Source: Bacteroidales bacterium
Lineage (GTDB): Bacteria > Bacteroidota > Bacteroidia > Bacteroidales > UBA932
NCBI GenBank assembly: GCA_015060455.1
Contig: SUYM01000007.1
Span: forward strand, 1-64,000
Length of the DNA stretch: 64,000 nucleotides
Direction of reading: 5' to 3'
Part shown: positions 16,532 to 26,774 of the stretch, piece by piece
Numbering within the stretch: the stretch's first letter is position 1
How the letters are laid out: each line of letters starts with the position of its first letter
Program-made: the position numbers and the translations under genes
The notes under the pieces: generated by a model
What the model was told of the DNA's origin: nothing
The model's database searches: none
The model's input: only the letters and a program-made list of their open reading frames with translations

Positions 16532-17384
16532 AAGGTTTCGGCTTCTCCTTCTTAGGATGCACGATGGCGGCAGGCTGTTTCCTGACGAAGGCATACACCA
16601 GAAGCCCTATGCCCAGAAGGACAAACGGAATGCTGAGCAGTTGGCCCATATTGAGCATCATGCCATTTTCAAAAGCCACCTGCGGTTCCTTGATGAACTC
16701 TATCAGGAAGCGGCTTCCGAAGCAACCGATGAAGAAGAGTCCGAGGAACGTGCCTCTGTACATCTTGTTCAACCTGTACTTATAAAGGAGAATAAGGGTG
16801 ACTCCCAGAATCAGATAACTGAGGGCCTCATACAGTTGGGTAGGATGCTTGGGCTCAGTCTCGTTGCGAAGTTCAAAGACGAATCCCCATGGGAGTTCGG
16901 TCACATCACCGTATATCTCGGAATTGAAGAGGTTGCCAAGGCGTATGAAGGTCGCGGCAAAGCATACTGCAATCGCAAGATGATCCAGGATCCAAAGAAA
17001 ATCAAAGTTGTTCTTGCGTCCATAATGCCTTGCAAACCAAAGCATTGCTATAATCAATGCTATTGTGCCGCCATGACTTGCAAGACCTCCCTTCCATGGC
17101 ATGAATATTTCCCAGAAACCTTGCCAGCTTCCGAGATAATAATCCGGCTGATAGAACAGGCAGTGCCCCAGGCGCGCTCCCACAATCGTTCCGATAAGAA
17201 GGGTATAAAGCAGCGGGTCAAGCAGTTTCACCGACACCCCCTCCCTCTGGAAGAACCATTTGAAAATGAACCATCCGAGGATGAATCCCGAAATGAAAAG
17301 CACCGAATACCACCTGATTGCAAGCGGCCCCACCGAGAATATCTCAGGATTTACGTTCCAGTTGATGAATAATGTTTCTATCAT
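16506..17384 (-). CDS. lgt: Prolipoprotein diacylglyceryl transferase
   Basis: Lgt adds diacylglycerol to the lipobox cysteine of prelipoproteins in the inner membrane. The 292-residue protein has about seven membrane segments. The family signature lies in FIRLGNLFNSEIYGDVTELPWG (about residues 144-165), and HPTQLYEALSY follows near residue 180. The C-terminal tail is basic. It lies downstream of the pgk terminator on the same strand. Confidence 0.95.
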   Translation of the reverse strand: MIETLFINWNVNPEIFSVGPLAIRWYSVLFISGFILGWFIFKWFFQREGVSVKLLDPLLYTLLIGTIVGARLGHCLFYQPDYYLGSWQGFWEIFMPWKGGLASHGGTIALIIAMLWFARHYGRKNNFDFLWILDHLAIAVCFAATFIRLGNLFNSEIYGDVTELPWGFVFELRNETEPKHPTQLYEALSYLILGVTLILLYKYRLNKMYRGTFLGLFFIGCFGSRFLIEFIKEPQVAFENGMMLNMGQLLSIPFVLLGIGLLVYAFVRKQPAAIVHPKKEKPKPSTYAKSLA

Positions 17385-17423
17385 AAGTTATCATGATTTG
17401 GCATCGAGTGCAAAATGATATGT

Positions 17424-17469
17424 AAAATGCTCGTGATACCTCCTTTTTTGTGGGTATCACGAGCATTTT
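17424..17469 (-). terminator. pgk terminator hairpin
   Basis: AAAATGCTCGTGATACC (17424-17440) and its exact complement (17453-17469) form a 17-bp stem with a 12-base loop. It lies between pgk and lgt. The U tract is short, so read-through into lgt is possible. Confidence 0.75.
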
Positions 17470-17494
17470 CAGTGTGATATTGCTCGTGATGCAA

Positions 17495-18742
17495 TTACTT
17501 GCGGATGGCTGCGATACCTGGAAGTTCCTTACCTTCGAGGTACTCAAGCATTGCACCGCCACCGGTAGATACGTAACTTACCTTGTTTGCAAAGCCCATC
17601 TGAGTCACCGCTGCAACTGAATCACCGCCACCAACGAGGGTGAATGCGCCGTTCTCTGTTGCCTTTGCAAGGATCTCGGCGATGCGGTTTGTTCCCTTTG
17701 CAAATGCAGGAATCTCAAACACGCCCACAGGACCGTTCCAGAGGATGGTCTTTGAGTTCATGAGAACTTCCTCCCACATTGCGAGTGTGCTTGGAGCAGC
17801 GTCCATACCCTCCCAACCGTCAGGAATCTCTGTGTTGAGACAGATCTTTGTGTTGGCGTCGTTAGAGAAGTCATCAGCGACTACAACCTCCTTCGAGAGA
17901 TAGATCTTCACGCCTTTCTCCTCTGCCTTCTTGAGAGTGTCAAGTGCAAGTTGCATCTGGTCGTCCTCGCAAAGTGAGCGTCCGATCTTGCCTCCCTGAG
18001 CCTTTCTGAATGTATATACCATACCACCGCCGATGATCATGTTGTCAACAGCGTCGAAAAGTTTCTCGATGATAGTGATCTTTGAAGATACCTTTGCACC
18101 GCCCACGATAGCAGTCACAGGGTGCTCAGGAGTCTTGAGAACGTGGTCGATAGCCTTGATTTCGCCTTCCATCACATAACCGAACATCTTGTCATTAGGG
18201 AAGTAGTCAGCGATAAGTGCTGTCGAAGCGTGAGCGCGGTGTGCAGTACCGAATGCGTCGTTGATGTAGCAGTCAGCGTAAGAAGCGAGTTTCTTCACGA
18301 AAGCCTTCTGATTTTCCTTGACAACCGCCTTGGCAGCCTTCTTCTCATCTTCAGTAGCGAACTCGCCTCTTGGCTTGCCTTCCTCCTCAGCATAGAAACG
18401 GAGGTTCTCAAGAACGAGGCACTCTCCCATCTTGAGGGCAGCGACCTGAGCGTCTGCATTCTGGCAGTCATCAGCGAACTTGACAGGTGCGCCGAGGAGT
18501 TCCTCTACGCGACCGAGGATATGTTTGAGAGAAAATTTCTCAGTTACGCCCTTCGGACGGCCGAGGTGTGACATTACGATCACGGCACCGCCCTTCTCAA
18601 GCACCTTCTTGAGTGTAGGGATGGCTGCACGGATACGTGTGTCATCTGTAATCTCCATCTTCTCATTGAGCGGAACGTTGAAGTCCACGCGCACGATTGC
18701 CTTCTTGCCGGCGAAATCGTAAGAGTCAATAAACTGTTGCAT
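17495..18742 (-). CDS. pgk: Phosphoglycerate kinase
   Basis: A glycolytic enzyme transferring phosphate from 1,3-bisphosphoglycerate to ADP. Signatures are RVDFNVPL (residue 18), SHLGRPKG (about 59), a GAKVSSKI loop and the C-terminal GGGDSVAAV. The 415 residues match bacterial PGK. It stands alone between the hairpin at 17424-17469 and the REP cluster upstream. Confidence 0.97.
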   Translation of the reverse strand: MQQFIDSYDFAGKKAIVRVDFNVPLNEKMEITDDTRIRAAIPTLKKVLEKGGAVIVMSHLGRPKGVTEKFSLKHILGRVEELLGAPVKFADDCQNADAQVAALKMGECLVLENLRFYAEEEGKPRGEFATEDEKKAAKAVVKENQKAFVKKLASYADCYINDAFGTAHRAHASTALIADYFPNDKMFGYVMEGEIKAIDHVLKTPEHPVTAIVGGAKVSSKITIIEKLFDAVDNMIIGGGMVYTFRKAQGGKIGRSLCEDDQMQLALDTLKKAEEKGVKIYLSKEVVVADDFSNDANTKICLNTEIPDGWEGMDAAPSTLAMWEEVLMNSKTILWNGPVGVFEIPAFAKGTNRIAEILAKATENGAFTLVGGGDSVAAVTQMGFANKVSYVSTGGGAMLEYLEGKELPGIAAIRK

Positions 18743-18945
18743 AATCTTATAATATGTTTGTTAATCCTTCCTTGTATATGTTTCTGTCATGACGAGGCGC
18801 CCAGTCACATCGAACTGCGCTGCCGTGTCAAGCCTTTCGGTCACATCAAGCGATGCTGTCATGTCGGGCGGGCAAAGCAAGTCAAGACATCTAAAACCGG
18901 ACAAATTTAGCAAATTTCGGGGAAATACAAATCGCAACGATGCAC
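18743..18945. other. pgk upstream region, no gene
   Basis: No coding region is visible. Between 18787 and 18875 there are several degenerate copies of an about 20-base unit of the type GTCAnnTCGAnCnGC. They look like decayed dispersed repeats. The promoter of pgk should lie in the first 60 bases, but no clean TAnnTTTG was found. Confidence 0.4.
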
Positions 18946-19080
18946 TCCGTCCGCAAAAAGGCCATTTTTACGGACGGAGAGCATCAAAATTGTCGGCGCG
19001 TCCGTAAAAACGGCTGATTTACGGATGGAGAAGGCATTTTAGTTCAGTGCGTCCGCAAAACTGGGCAAAATACGGACGGA
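18946..19080. repeat. REP cluster A (three hairpin repeats)
   Basis: Three about 32-bp units lie at 18946-18978, 18998-19029 and 19049-19080, all in one orientation. Each starts CGTCCG and ends TACGGAYGGA and is an imperfect palindrome. The segment covering the first two units and their 20-base spacer is nearly identical to REP cluster B at 38181-38262, with one difference seen in the about 80 bases compared by eye. The cluster ends 4 bases from the stop of the hybrid sensor gene. Confidence 0.85.
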
Positions 19081-19084
19081 GGGG

Positions 19085-22000
19085 CTACCTGTTGGACTTA
19101 CTCTTGGAAGAGGTCTGAAAGTTCTTAGGTTTGATGCCGAACTGCTTCACGAAACACTTGGTGAAATAAGACGGGCTGTTGAATCCCACCAGATAGCAGA
19201 CCTCGTTGACACGATAGCCGTCCTGGGAAAGCAGTTCGGCAGCCTTCTTGAGACGGATAAGGCGGATATAGTCGTTAGGAGTACTGCCCGTAAGTCCCTT
19301 GAGTTTACGTTGCAGCACCGTCCTGCTCACGGACATGTCGCCTGCAAGTTCATCAATATTATATGTATCGTTTGATATGTTTTTAAGAATCAGTCCGTTA
19401 ACCTTTGACAGCCATTCGCTGTCCGGACCTGTCATCTTTTCGTTATCCATGCTTATTTCAAGTGATGTCTGGAAAGATTTATGAATGCGGTCACGGCGTG
19501 ACATGAGATTATTGACGGTAGCCCTGAGATGCTCAAGAGAAAACGGTTTCTCGATGTAGGCATCAGCGCCATATTCAAGACTCATGATCTTGGTCGCCAT
19601 AGAATCCTGTGCTGTCAGAAGTATGAACGGAATATGGCTTATCTGCTGGTTGGAGCGGACCGTCGTCAAAAGATCGAATCCTCCCATTTCCGGCATGTAA
19701 AGGTCACTGATGATAATGTCCACCGCATATTCATCAAGGACTTTCAGTGCCTCTGCGCCATTGTCTGCTCGCAGCACCGAATACTCCTTTCCTATATTGC
19801 CCGCTATGAAGTCCTGCATATCCTTAGTATCTTCAACAACAAGTACACAGATGTCGGAAGGCTCGGAGTCGGTCGCTCGTGCCGTCTGTTCCGAAGAAAC
19901 GTTGTACGGCAGTTCCACCACCATCTGGCATCCTTCATGATACTCTCCGTTGACATATATCCTGCCACCGTGCAACTCCACCAGATGTTTCACAAGACTG
20001 AGCCCCACTCCAAAACCGTTGGCCTTTCCCGGATTGACCTGATAGAACATATCGAATATCTTGGCATGCTGCTCCGGAGGGATGCCCGGTCCGTTGTCTG
20101 TGACAGATATTCTTACGGCGTTGCCCTCCATAGGCGACACCCGGACTTCGATGCTGTCCACAGTATATTTGACCGCATTGGCGAGCAGATTGCTTATAAC
20201 CTTGACAAGCGCCTCCGAGTCCGCACTCAGAATGGCATTCTCTCCGGAAAGAGTTACCGCGATATCCACATCCGGACGCATAAGTCTGAAACGCTCCACT
20301 GTCTCGGACACAATGATGTTCACATCCGTCGTGCTGAGGGTCAGTTTGAAACTGTCCTTCTCTATCTTCCTGAAATCCAGCAACTGCCTTACAAGGGTCA
20401 GAAGCCTGTCGGAGTTCTTCTTCATCAGATGAAGATTGGACTCGACCTCCTCATTCCACTCTCCTGTCTCTATGATCCTGTCGAGCGGAGAACTTATCAA
20501 TGTGACTGGAGTCCTGATCTCATGGGCAACATTTGTAAAGAATGTCATCTTGCTCTGCACGCTTTCTCTCTCGTTGTTGAGTTCGATAATGCGCAATTCC
20601 TCCTCCTTCCTCCGCTTAAGATTCCTGTCAAGCAGTTTATATACAAGCAGTGCAAAACAGATGAACAGAACCACATATATTATCCTGGCAGGAAGGCTTT
20701 CGAGAGGATGAGGCTGAACAAGTATCTTCAAGAGGGCTTCCTCGCTCCAGTAACCGTCATTGTTGCAGGCCTTGACCCTCAAAGTATATGTTCCTGACGA
20801 TGGCTTGACAAGCGATATTGTCCTGGCCCTGGAATAATCCCATGTATCGCTAATCTCATCTATCACATAAGCCACACGGTTCTTTTCCGGGGCTATATGG
20901 CTCAATACATCGAATGTGATTTCAAAGGAGGTGACATCATGTGGTATCCTTACCTGCGAGTCCTGCACCATAAGTTTTTCGGACTTTCCGAATGCATCCT
21001 TTGACGCCGTCGTGACCGACGCTATACGCACCTGAGGCCTCACGGTATTCTCCAGGATATTCAACGGGTCGAAAGAATTAAGACCGTTAACTCCGCCGAA
21101 CCAAATCCTGCCGTCAGAGGTCTTCAATGCGGAATTGTAATTGAACTGATTGCTCTGCAGTCCGTCCTCAACAGTATAGAACTTTATCTTGTCAGCATTC
21201 GGACCGAAACGGAAAAGGCCCGAATTTGATGAAACCCAGTAAAATCCGGCATCATCCTGAAGCATCTGGTAGCATACTCCAGGGATTTCGCTGTCGGCGG
21301 ACAAGGACACGAAACTGTCAGTTTCCTTGTCATAACGACATACTCCGGCACCGTTGGTGCATAGCCAGACATCCGAGTCACGGTCTATGAATATGCCGCA
21401 TACCCTGTTTGAAGGCACAGAAGGATAGGTCCAAGACCGCCACTCACCTGTTTCTGAGGAAAGACAATATACTCCGTCGTTCTTCTCCGCACACCATATA
21501 TTTCCCTGCCTGTCTTCTGCAATATCACAGATAAAGCAGGACTCCAGTTCCTTTATTTCAGTGAAACGGCAGCTCTCCCGGCTATATGTGCATACTCCTT
21601 TCATGGTGCCGACATAGACTGTCCCGTCCGATGCCTTGAAAATCGAATAAACATAATCGTTTACGATGCTGCCCGGCCGAAGAGGGTCGCTCATGTTTCT
21701 GGTGACCCTGCCTGTGTTGACGTCCAGGACATCCATTCCTTTCGAGAACGTACCGATATAAAGAAAGTCCCCGTCCATGCAGAGAGCATGTATATTACTG
21801 AAACTCAAAGAAGTATAGTCTCTTACCTCATGAGTCTTGACATCCAGCAGGTTGAGTCCGCCGGTCTCGGTAGCCACCCACAGATTACCATCCGGACCTT
21901 CACATATATCGCTTACTGCATTGCCTTTGAGGGAGCCGGCAGTCCCGTCGTCATAATACCAGGCGATATCCTTGTGTTTCGGCTGACGATAAAAGACTCC

Positions 22001-22909
22001 GCTGAAATAAGTCCCTATCCAGAGCGCACCTTCCCGATCAATATAAAACCGATAAATACTTTCGTTATCAAGAGCATCGTCACTGCGCGTCAGGGTGCGC
22101 CGCACATCGTCATACACATACAGTCCGGCATCACTGCCGACAAGAATGTTCCTGCTGCCGCTTTTCTCCTTGTAGAAATCATGTATTCGGCTGTCTATCG
22201 ATGCAATCCGTATGAACTGACGACCTCCTGAGAGACTGAACATAAACATATCTCCGCCGTCAGTGCCGACAAGCAGCACGTCTCCTTCAAACTCCGACAC
22301 TGCCGTGATCTCGTTCATTACAGGAATGGTGTGACGGATGAACAGGTCCGACTCCTTTATATACCGATATATGTCTGAACCGATGCTGACCCACAGATTT
22401 CCGGACGAATCCCTCATGACAACTCTGGCAAAATATCCATCCTGTGACTGCGGGAACTCATATTTCTTGGGTTCTCCGACCCCGTCCCATTTCCAGAGCC
22501 CGCTCTCTGATGCCACCCACAGATCCGTCCCGTCATAACTTATGCTCTGGACACCTGTTATGTCATCTAAAACCGGAATGACTGCAAAAGATTCGTCTCG
22601 GGGGTCGAAAAGAAGGAGTTTATAATCGCTTCCCACCCATATCCTGTATCCGTCCTTGTGCGGAAGCACAGCGTCAATCTTCAGGTTTACGCCATCTATA
22701 TTCTTCCTGAACACATCGAAAGTATATCCGTTGAACCTGTTCAGTCCGTCCTTTGTAGCAAGCCACATATAGCCGTGAACGTCCTGAAACATGTCAAGGA
22801 TACTGTTTTCAGAGAGTCCGCTCCTGACGTCATAGACTCTGTAATTGTCCGACGCCAGGAGAGATAAACTCTGAAAGATGACTAAGAATATGAGCAGAAG
22901 CCTTTTCAT
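19085..22909 (-). CDS. Hybrid two-component system sensor/regulator (HTCS) of the PUL
   Basis: A single-chain sensor and transcription factor that detects a glycan breakdown product in the periplasm and activates its PUL. In order: a signal peptide; about 650 residues of two-component propeller repeats (LWVATKDGLNRF-type); a Y_Y_Y domain; one membrane segment (VVLFICFALLVYKLL). A histidine kinase core (VAHEIRTPVTLI, then GPGIPPEQHAKIF and GFGVGLSLVK) and a receiver domain (DLYMPEMGGFDLL) follow. An AraC DNA-binding domain forms the C-terminus. It has 1274 residues, within the normal range. The start overlaps the preceding stop (TAATG), so the sensor is cotranslated with its PUL. Confidence 0.94.
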   Translation of the reverse strand: MKRLLLIFLVIFQSLSLLASDNYRVYDVRSGLSENSILDMFQDVHGYMWLATKDGLNRFNGYTFDVFRKNIDGVNLKIDAVLPHKDGYRIWVGSDYKLLLFDPRDESFAVIPVLDDITGVQSISYDGTDLWVASESGLWKWDGVGEPKKYEFPQSQDGYFARVVMRDSSGNLWVSIGSDIYRYIKESDLFIRHTIPVMNEITAVSEFEGDVLLVGTDGGDMFMFSLSGGRQFIRIASIDSRIHDFYKEKSGSRNILVGSDAGLYVYDDVRRTLTRSDDALDNESIYRFYIDREGALWIGTYFSGVFYRQPKHKDIAWYYDDGTAGSLKGNAVSDICEGPDGNLWVATETGGLNLLDVKTHEVRDYTSLSFSNIHALCMDGDFLYIGTFSKGMDVLDVNTGRVTRNMSDPLRPGSIVNDYVYSIFKASDGTVYVGTMKGVCTYSRESCRFTEIKELESCFICDIAEDRQGNIWCAEKNDGVYCLSSETGEWRSWTYPSVPSNRVCGIFIDRDSDVWLCTNGAGVCRYDKETDSFVSLSADSEIPGVCYQMLQDDAGFYWVSSNSGLFRFGPNADKIKFYTVEDGLQSNQFNYNSALKTSDGRIWFGGVNGLNSFDPLNILENTVRPQVRIASVTTASKDAFGKSEKLMVQDSQVRIPHDVTSFEITFDVLSHIAPEKNRVAYVIDEISDTWDYSRARTISLVKPSSGTYTLRVKACNNDGYWSEEALLKILVQPHPLESLPARIIYVVLFICFALLVYKLLDRNLKRRKEEELRIIELNNERESVQSKMTFFTNVAHEIRTPVTLISSPLDRIIETGEWNEEVESNLHLMKKNSDRLLTLVRQLLDFRKIEKDSFKLTLSTTDVNIIVSETVERFRLMRPDVDIAVTLSGENAILSADSEALVKVISNLLANAVKYTVDSIEVRVSPMEGNAVRISVTDNGPGIPPEQHAKIFDMFYQVNPGKANGFGVGLSLVKHLVELHGGRIYVNGEYHEGCQMVVELPYNVSSEQTARATDSEPSDICVLVVEDTKDMQDFIAGNIGKEYSVLRADNGAEALKVLDEYAVDIIISDLYMPEMGGFDLLTTVRSNQQISHIPFILLTAQDSMATKIMSLEYGADAYIEKPFSLEHLRATVNNLMSRRDRIHKSFQTSLEISMDNEKMTGPDSEWLSKVNGLILKNISNDTYNIDELAGDMSVSRTVLQRKLKGLTGSTPNDYIRLIRLKKAAELLSQDGYRVNEVCYLVGFNSPSYFTKCFVKQFGIKPKNFQTSSKSKSNR

Positions 22910-24966
22910 TATTCCTTAACGCATCTTACTGCCGCTCCTCGTGTCTTGAATACATTCTTTCCGCCAAACAGGCTGGTCCATCCTGAGTTATACGTATAAT
23001 AAAGGCCATTACCCTTGGTTGCATTGCTCTGCGTGTTTGCCCAATAGAGATAGCCTGGCTGCTGACCGTTCTGTACGACATTATCAACAGTTATTGATGA
23101 GGTTCCCTTGCTGGTGATATTCACCCATGTGTTGTTTTCATTCTGACAGTACAGAAAACCGGTAAATATCCATTTGTCTCCGGACGCCTTAGGATTATTG
23201 ACATAGTTCAACGGGATCACATCATGGGACAAATCCAGTGTTCGCGGATTTGGATTACCGTTGTAGTTGTCTATCTGCCTGAGAAGGTCAGGCTTTGGAA
23301 CTCGATAACCCGCAGGGCACGGGTCGAAAGCGGTCTTTGTATTGCTCACTCCTCCCCAGAAATCTTCGTTCGACACAGTACACCAATCATTATCGCTGAC
23401 TGTAACAATCTTGTACGGAGCAGCGACAGACTCTTCCACAGACATTCTGGAAGTGACCGGCTGGTATGGGAATCCTGCATCCCGAACACTTTTACCGTCC
23501 ATCATGAACGGATCCTTGCGTCCCCACTGGAAATATGCCACCTGAGTAAAATGAGGCTTGATTTCTCCTGAATTATATGACATGCTGTAATTTACATCTG
23601 TCTTTGCCAATGCTGACGCCGAGAGTTTCTGGCCAAGAGCACGGTCCATGAACTTTCCATAAGTTCCACAATCGACATCCTCAATAGGGTCATCGTTATA
23701 GTAAGAGAAAATCATGAAACTCCAGATGAGATTGTTATCCTTGTCATAGATGGCCACGACACCCCAGTTTCCTGTGCTGTCATAATAATTTCCGCTGACG
23801 ATTTTCGGATTGACAGTATATGTTTCACTCACTGTTCCACGAGGTGTTTCTGAATATACCGCAGAACTACCGCACTTGATTAGACCGCTGTTTCGTTCTG
23901 ACTTTGTAAGTATATCCCACTTTACCGGCTCGCTCACCTGATAAAAGTCACCTCTTGCCTTGACTTCAAACGTCGTTGTATAGTCTTCTGCACCCAAAGT
24001 CTTCGACACTGTCACCGTATTCGCCGCACCATAAGCATAATATCCGAGCATATTTCGCGGATCATCTCCCACATACCATTGCACTGCCTTTTCAGACGAG
24101 AGTTCGACATCTAGAGAATTGACTTTGTTTGCAAGGAGCGGCGCACCGGCAAATTCTACCGGAACAACGAGTTCCTTATCGTCCTTCTCCAAGGTAGCAA
24201 CCACATAGACTTCCTTGTCTGTAAGGTCTGCAGGGAATGCAGTCATCCAGACGGTCTGCTCGCTTTCAAGTGAAGCAGGCTCTGAAAGAGTGACGATGAC
24301 CCTGTCCTGTGTGGTCTCGCCTGCAACCAAAGCGCCGTCTGCTACAGTAAACTCACCTGCAAGTGCCGCTCCCCTTGAGAAGAAACCTACACTCTTAAGG
24401 TCATACGCAGCATACTGTGTTGACTTGAGGTTAATCTTGATGATTGAGTTGAAATAGTTGAGGGTGAACTTTACCGGCTCGTCCGCGGTTGTGGTTATCT
24501 CCTCTGAAAGTGCATAAGAATACTTTCCTATGCTGCTTCCGCCCGCTGTCTGTGTCTGGGCGGAAGGAAGAGTAACAGCAGTACCGAAACCTGCCGTTGC
24601 AGGATATACTACGCGTGCCTGAACTCCCACCTGAACATTTTCAAGGGTAAAGCCCCAGATATTATTGCCTGCCTCCCCGGCCTCGACTGTCGCACTGCCG
24701 GCTTCTGAACCGTCAGAATATACGACCTTCACGGCATCACCCGCTTCCCAGAGACCCGGATATTTTCCGTTCTCCTTATCGCCTATCGAGACCTTTGTTC
24801 CCGGCGCTGTGGCGGCGAAAGTCACAGTCGCATACTGCGCCTCCGGATCAGTATTGCTGTTAAGGGAAGATTTGTCTTCCATCTCAGGCTTCTGGCATGC
24901 AGCGACCACCGCTGCTGAGAGAGCCAGTATCTTCATTGTTTCAATCAGTTTCATAATCTTAGTCAT
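22909..24966 (-). CDS. FISUMP-domain surface lipoprotein with fimbrillin-like N-terminus (1)
   Basis: A 685-residue lipoprotein with lipobox VVAAC about 25 residues in. The first half resembles fimbrillin-family domains (TVTFAATAPGTKVSIGD, GLWEAGDAVKVVYSDGS). The C-terminal half is a Fibrobacter-succinogenes-paralogue (FISUMP) domain, with WGRKDPFM, FDPCPAGYRVP and a final RGAAVRCVKE. Its place inside the PUL suggests a surface glycan-binding protein. It is a paralogue of the genes at 26774 and 44178. Start and stop both use TAATG overlaps. Confidence 0.8.
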   Translation of the reverse strand: MTKIMKLIETMKILALSAAVVAACQKPEMEDKSSLNSNTDPEAQYATVTFAATAPGTKVSIGDKENGKYPGLWEAGDAVKVVYSDGSEAGSATVEAGEAGNNIWGFTLENVQVGVQARVVYPATAGFGTAVTLPSAQTQTAGGSSIGKYSYALSEEITTTADEPVKFTLNYFNSIIKINLKSTQYAAYDLKSVGFFSRGAALAGEFTVADGALVAGETTQDRVIVTLSEPASLESEQTVWMTAFPADLTDKEVYVVATLEKDDKELVVPVEFAGAPLLANKVNSLDVELSSEKAVQWYVGDDPRNMLGYYAYGAANTVTVSKTLGAEDYTTTFEVKARGDFYQVSEPVKWDILTKSERNSGLIKCGSSAVYSETPRGTVSETYTVNPKIVSGNYYDSTGNWGVVAIYDKDNNLIWSFMIFSYYNDDPIEDVDCGTYGKFMDRALGQKLSASALAKTDVNYSMSYNSGEIKPHFTQVAYFQWGRKDPFMMDGKSVRDAGFPYQPVTSRMSVEESVAAPYKIVTVSDNDWCTVSNEDFWGGVSNTKTAFDPCPAGYRVPKPDLLRQIDNYNGNPNPRTLDLSHDVIPLNYVNNPKASGDKWIFTGFLYCQNENNTWVNITSKGTSSITVDNVVQNGQQPGYLYWANTQSNATKGNGLYYTYNSGWTSLFGGKNVFKTRGAAVRCVKE

Positions 24967-26774
24967 TATAATATTGTAAGGGTTACCGGTATTTGTACTT
25001 TGGCTCCGGGTGCCAGTTTCATTTCATATCCGATACGGCATGTGCCGTCGTTCGGGAGGTCATACTCATGAGGCGGATTGTTGTTCTTGATGAACAGTTC
25101 CGCGTCCGCGCCTACGGTGACTTTCAGTTTCTTTCCGTCCTTAGAAAGCACGAATACGCCACCGCCGACAATCTCCGCCTCTGCCGGGGTACACATAGTC
25201 CACCTCAACACAACCTCGCCGTCACCATTTTCGACATAGTCTGTCACAGACAGATTCTGCGACCTGTCAAGAACAATCCTGCGGGATGCCTTTGACACTT
25301 TCGGGCCAAGCGTGGAAGTAAGGTCCACTTCAACACCTCTGGCAGTCTTTGTGTCATAGACCTGTGTAAATTCTGCCTTGCCGGAGATTATATGGTTGGC
25401 TCCGCCAAGAGTCAGGGTGTTGTGGGCATCGCTGCTGAGCCTGAACACCTCCCATCTCTGAGAATCCTGTTTCATGTTCCAAAGGTCAACGCCCTTGCTC
25501 TCCAGGCTATAGTAATCCTGCATTCCAAGGTCCATCGCCCATCTTACGCCTTCATTCTCATATACGAATGAACCTGCGTCCATGTGAGCATGAGAATATC
25601 CCGCTGTTCCCGCCTTTACACCAAGGTATGCACTCTTTTCCGACGCCCAGTCTTCACGGTATATGAACACCGGATTGATGCCCGAACTTACCCACGTGTT
25701 CACCTTAGGCTTACAGGCCTTGCGGATATTCATTCTTGATGCAAAGATAGGAAGACATGGGAGAAAACGCTCCTCCATATACTTTCCGAACTTAAGGTCA
25801 GGATCACGAAGATACTCCTTCTCTATATAGAGCAGAGACGGATCCTGCAATTTTGCCGCAAACCAGAACATCATTATGTTTCCATACGATGTCGGCGCCG
25901 CGTCCGAATAGTTGAAGCACTCGTTACCGGGACCATTCAGGAACTGAAGGAAACGGGCCGACTCCATGAATCCGGGAGCCTTGTCCAGGCCTGCACAGTG
26001 GCCGAAACTATAATCCAGAGCATCGTTAAGAAGGACTGAATATGTGGTGCCGTAGCCCCAGTACTGATAGCCTTCCGCATACCCTCCGTCAGGAGCATAT
26101 CCGGCCAGCGACCTCGGAACCGATTTCACGGCGTTCTCTATAATCCTGATACATTCGTCCCGCTCATCTTCAAAGATTGCAAGGGCCGCACATACAAGAC
26201 CTCCGTTGCACACCTGGTTCCAGTTGGTAGTCGAACGGTAAAAACCTTTCTTTCCGTTCTGGGCAGGAGCAAACCCCTTCTCTACTATTGCCTTACGGAT
26301 TATTGCACGTGTATCAGGCGACAGATTGTCATAAAGCCAGTCATAACCGACAGCCAGAGCAAAACACATTTCTCCGACATCAAGGAAATGAGACGGATTC
26401 CAGTCAGAGAACTCACATGCGGCAAGCATTTCCTGCTCTGCCCTGCGCAGATACGCTTCATTTCCTGTCATCCTGTATGAATAAGATAGATGGAAAACCC
26501 TGGCAAGCACCGTCCTTGACACATCAAGGAGTCTCTTGCCGGTCTTTATCCTCCGGCTCACAGGCATGTCCAACACCTCGTCCGAATATCTGATGATATC
26601 CTGATGGAATCTCATCATATCCTTGTCCTTTGCTACCAGACGCTGCACCGCGGCTTCCTCCCCGGACTTCATCAGAAGACGAGGATGCGACGGCACTGCA
26701 TCATAGTCAAAGGTATAGGCAGAAACGACTACGACAAGATGAAGAAATATCGATATTAAAACCAATCTTTTCAT
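24966..26774 (-). CDS. Heparinase II/III-fold polysaccharide lyase (1)
   Basis: A 602-residue secreted protein (signal peptide MKRLVLISIFLHLVVVVSA). An alpha/alpha toroid lies at about residues 30-380, with motifs TTNWNQVCNGG and GGYAEGYQYWGYGT. A heparinase II/III-like beta-sandwich follows, with YSHAHMDAGSF. The Asn, Tyr and His positions match those used by such lyases for beta-elimination at uronic acids. The PL family cannot be fixed by eye; PL33-like or a related family is possible. It is coupled to both neighbours by TAATG. Confidence 0.82.
   Translation of the reverse strand: MKRLVLISIFLHLVVVVSAYTFDYDAVPSHPRLLMKSGEEAAVQRLVAKDKDMMRFHQDIIRYSDEVLDMPVSRRIKTGKRLLDVSRTVLARVFHLSYSYRMTGNEAYLRRAEQEMLAACEFSDWNPSHFLDVGEMCFALAVGYDWLYDNLSPDTRAIIRKAIVEKGFAPAQNGKKGFYRSTTNWNQVCNGGLVCAALAIFEDERDECIRIIENAVKSVPRSLAGYAPDGGYAEGYQYWGYGTTYSVLLNDALDYSFGHCAGLDKAPGFMESARFLQFLNGPGNECFNYSDAAPTSYGNIMMFWFAAKLQDPSLLYIEKEYLRDPDLKFGKYMEERFLPCLPIFASRMNIRKACKPKVNTWVSSGINPVFIYREDWASEKSAYLGVKAGTAGYSHAHMDAGSFVYENEGVRWAMDLGMQDYYSLESKGVDLWNMKQDSQRWEVFRLSSDAHNTLTLGGANHIISGKAEFTQVYDTKTARGVEVDLTSTLGPKVSKASRRIVLDRSQNLSVTDYVENGDGEVVLRWTMCTPAEAEIVGGGVFVLSKDGKKLKVTVGADAELFIKNNNPPHEYDLPNDGTCRIGYEMKLAPGAKVQIPVTLTIL

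Noticed and set aside
17424..17469. 17-bp stem as a member of the REP family
   Set aside because: It shares no sequence with the CGTCCG..CGGAYGGA units and sits where the pgk terminator is expected.
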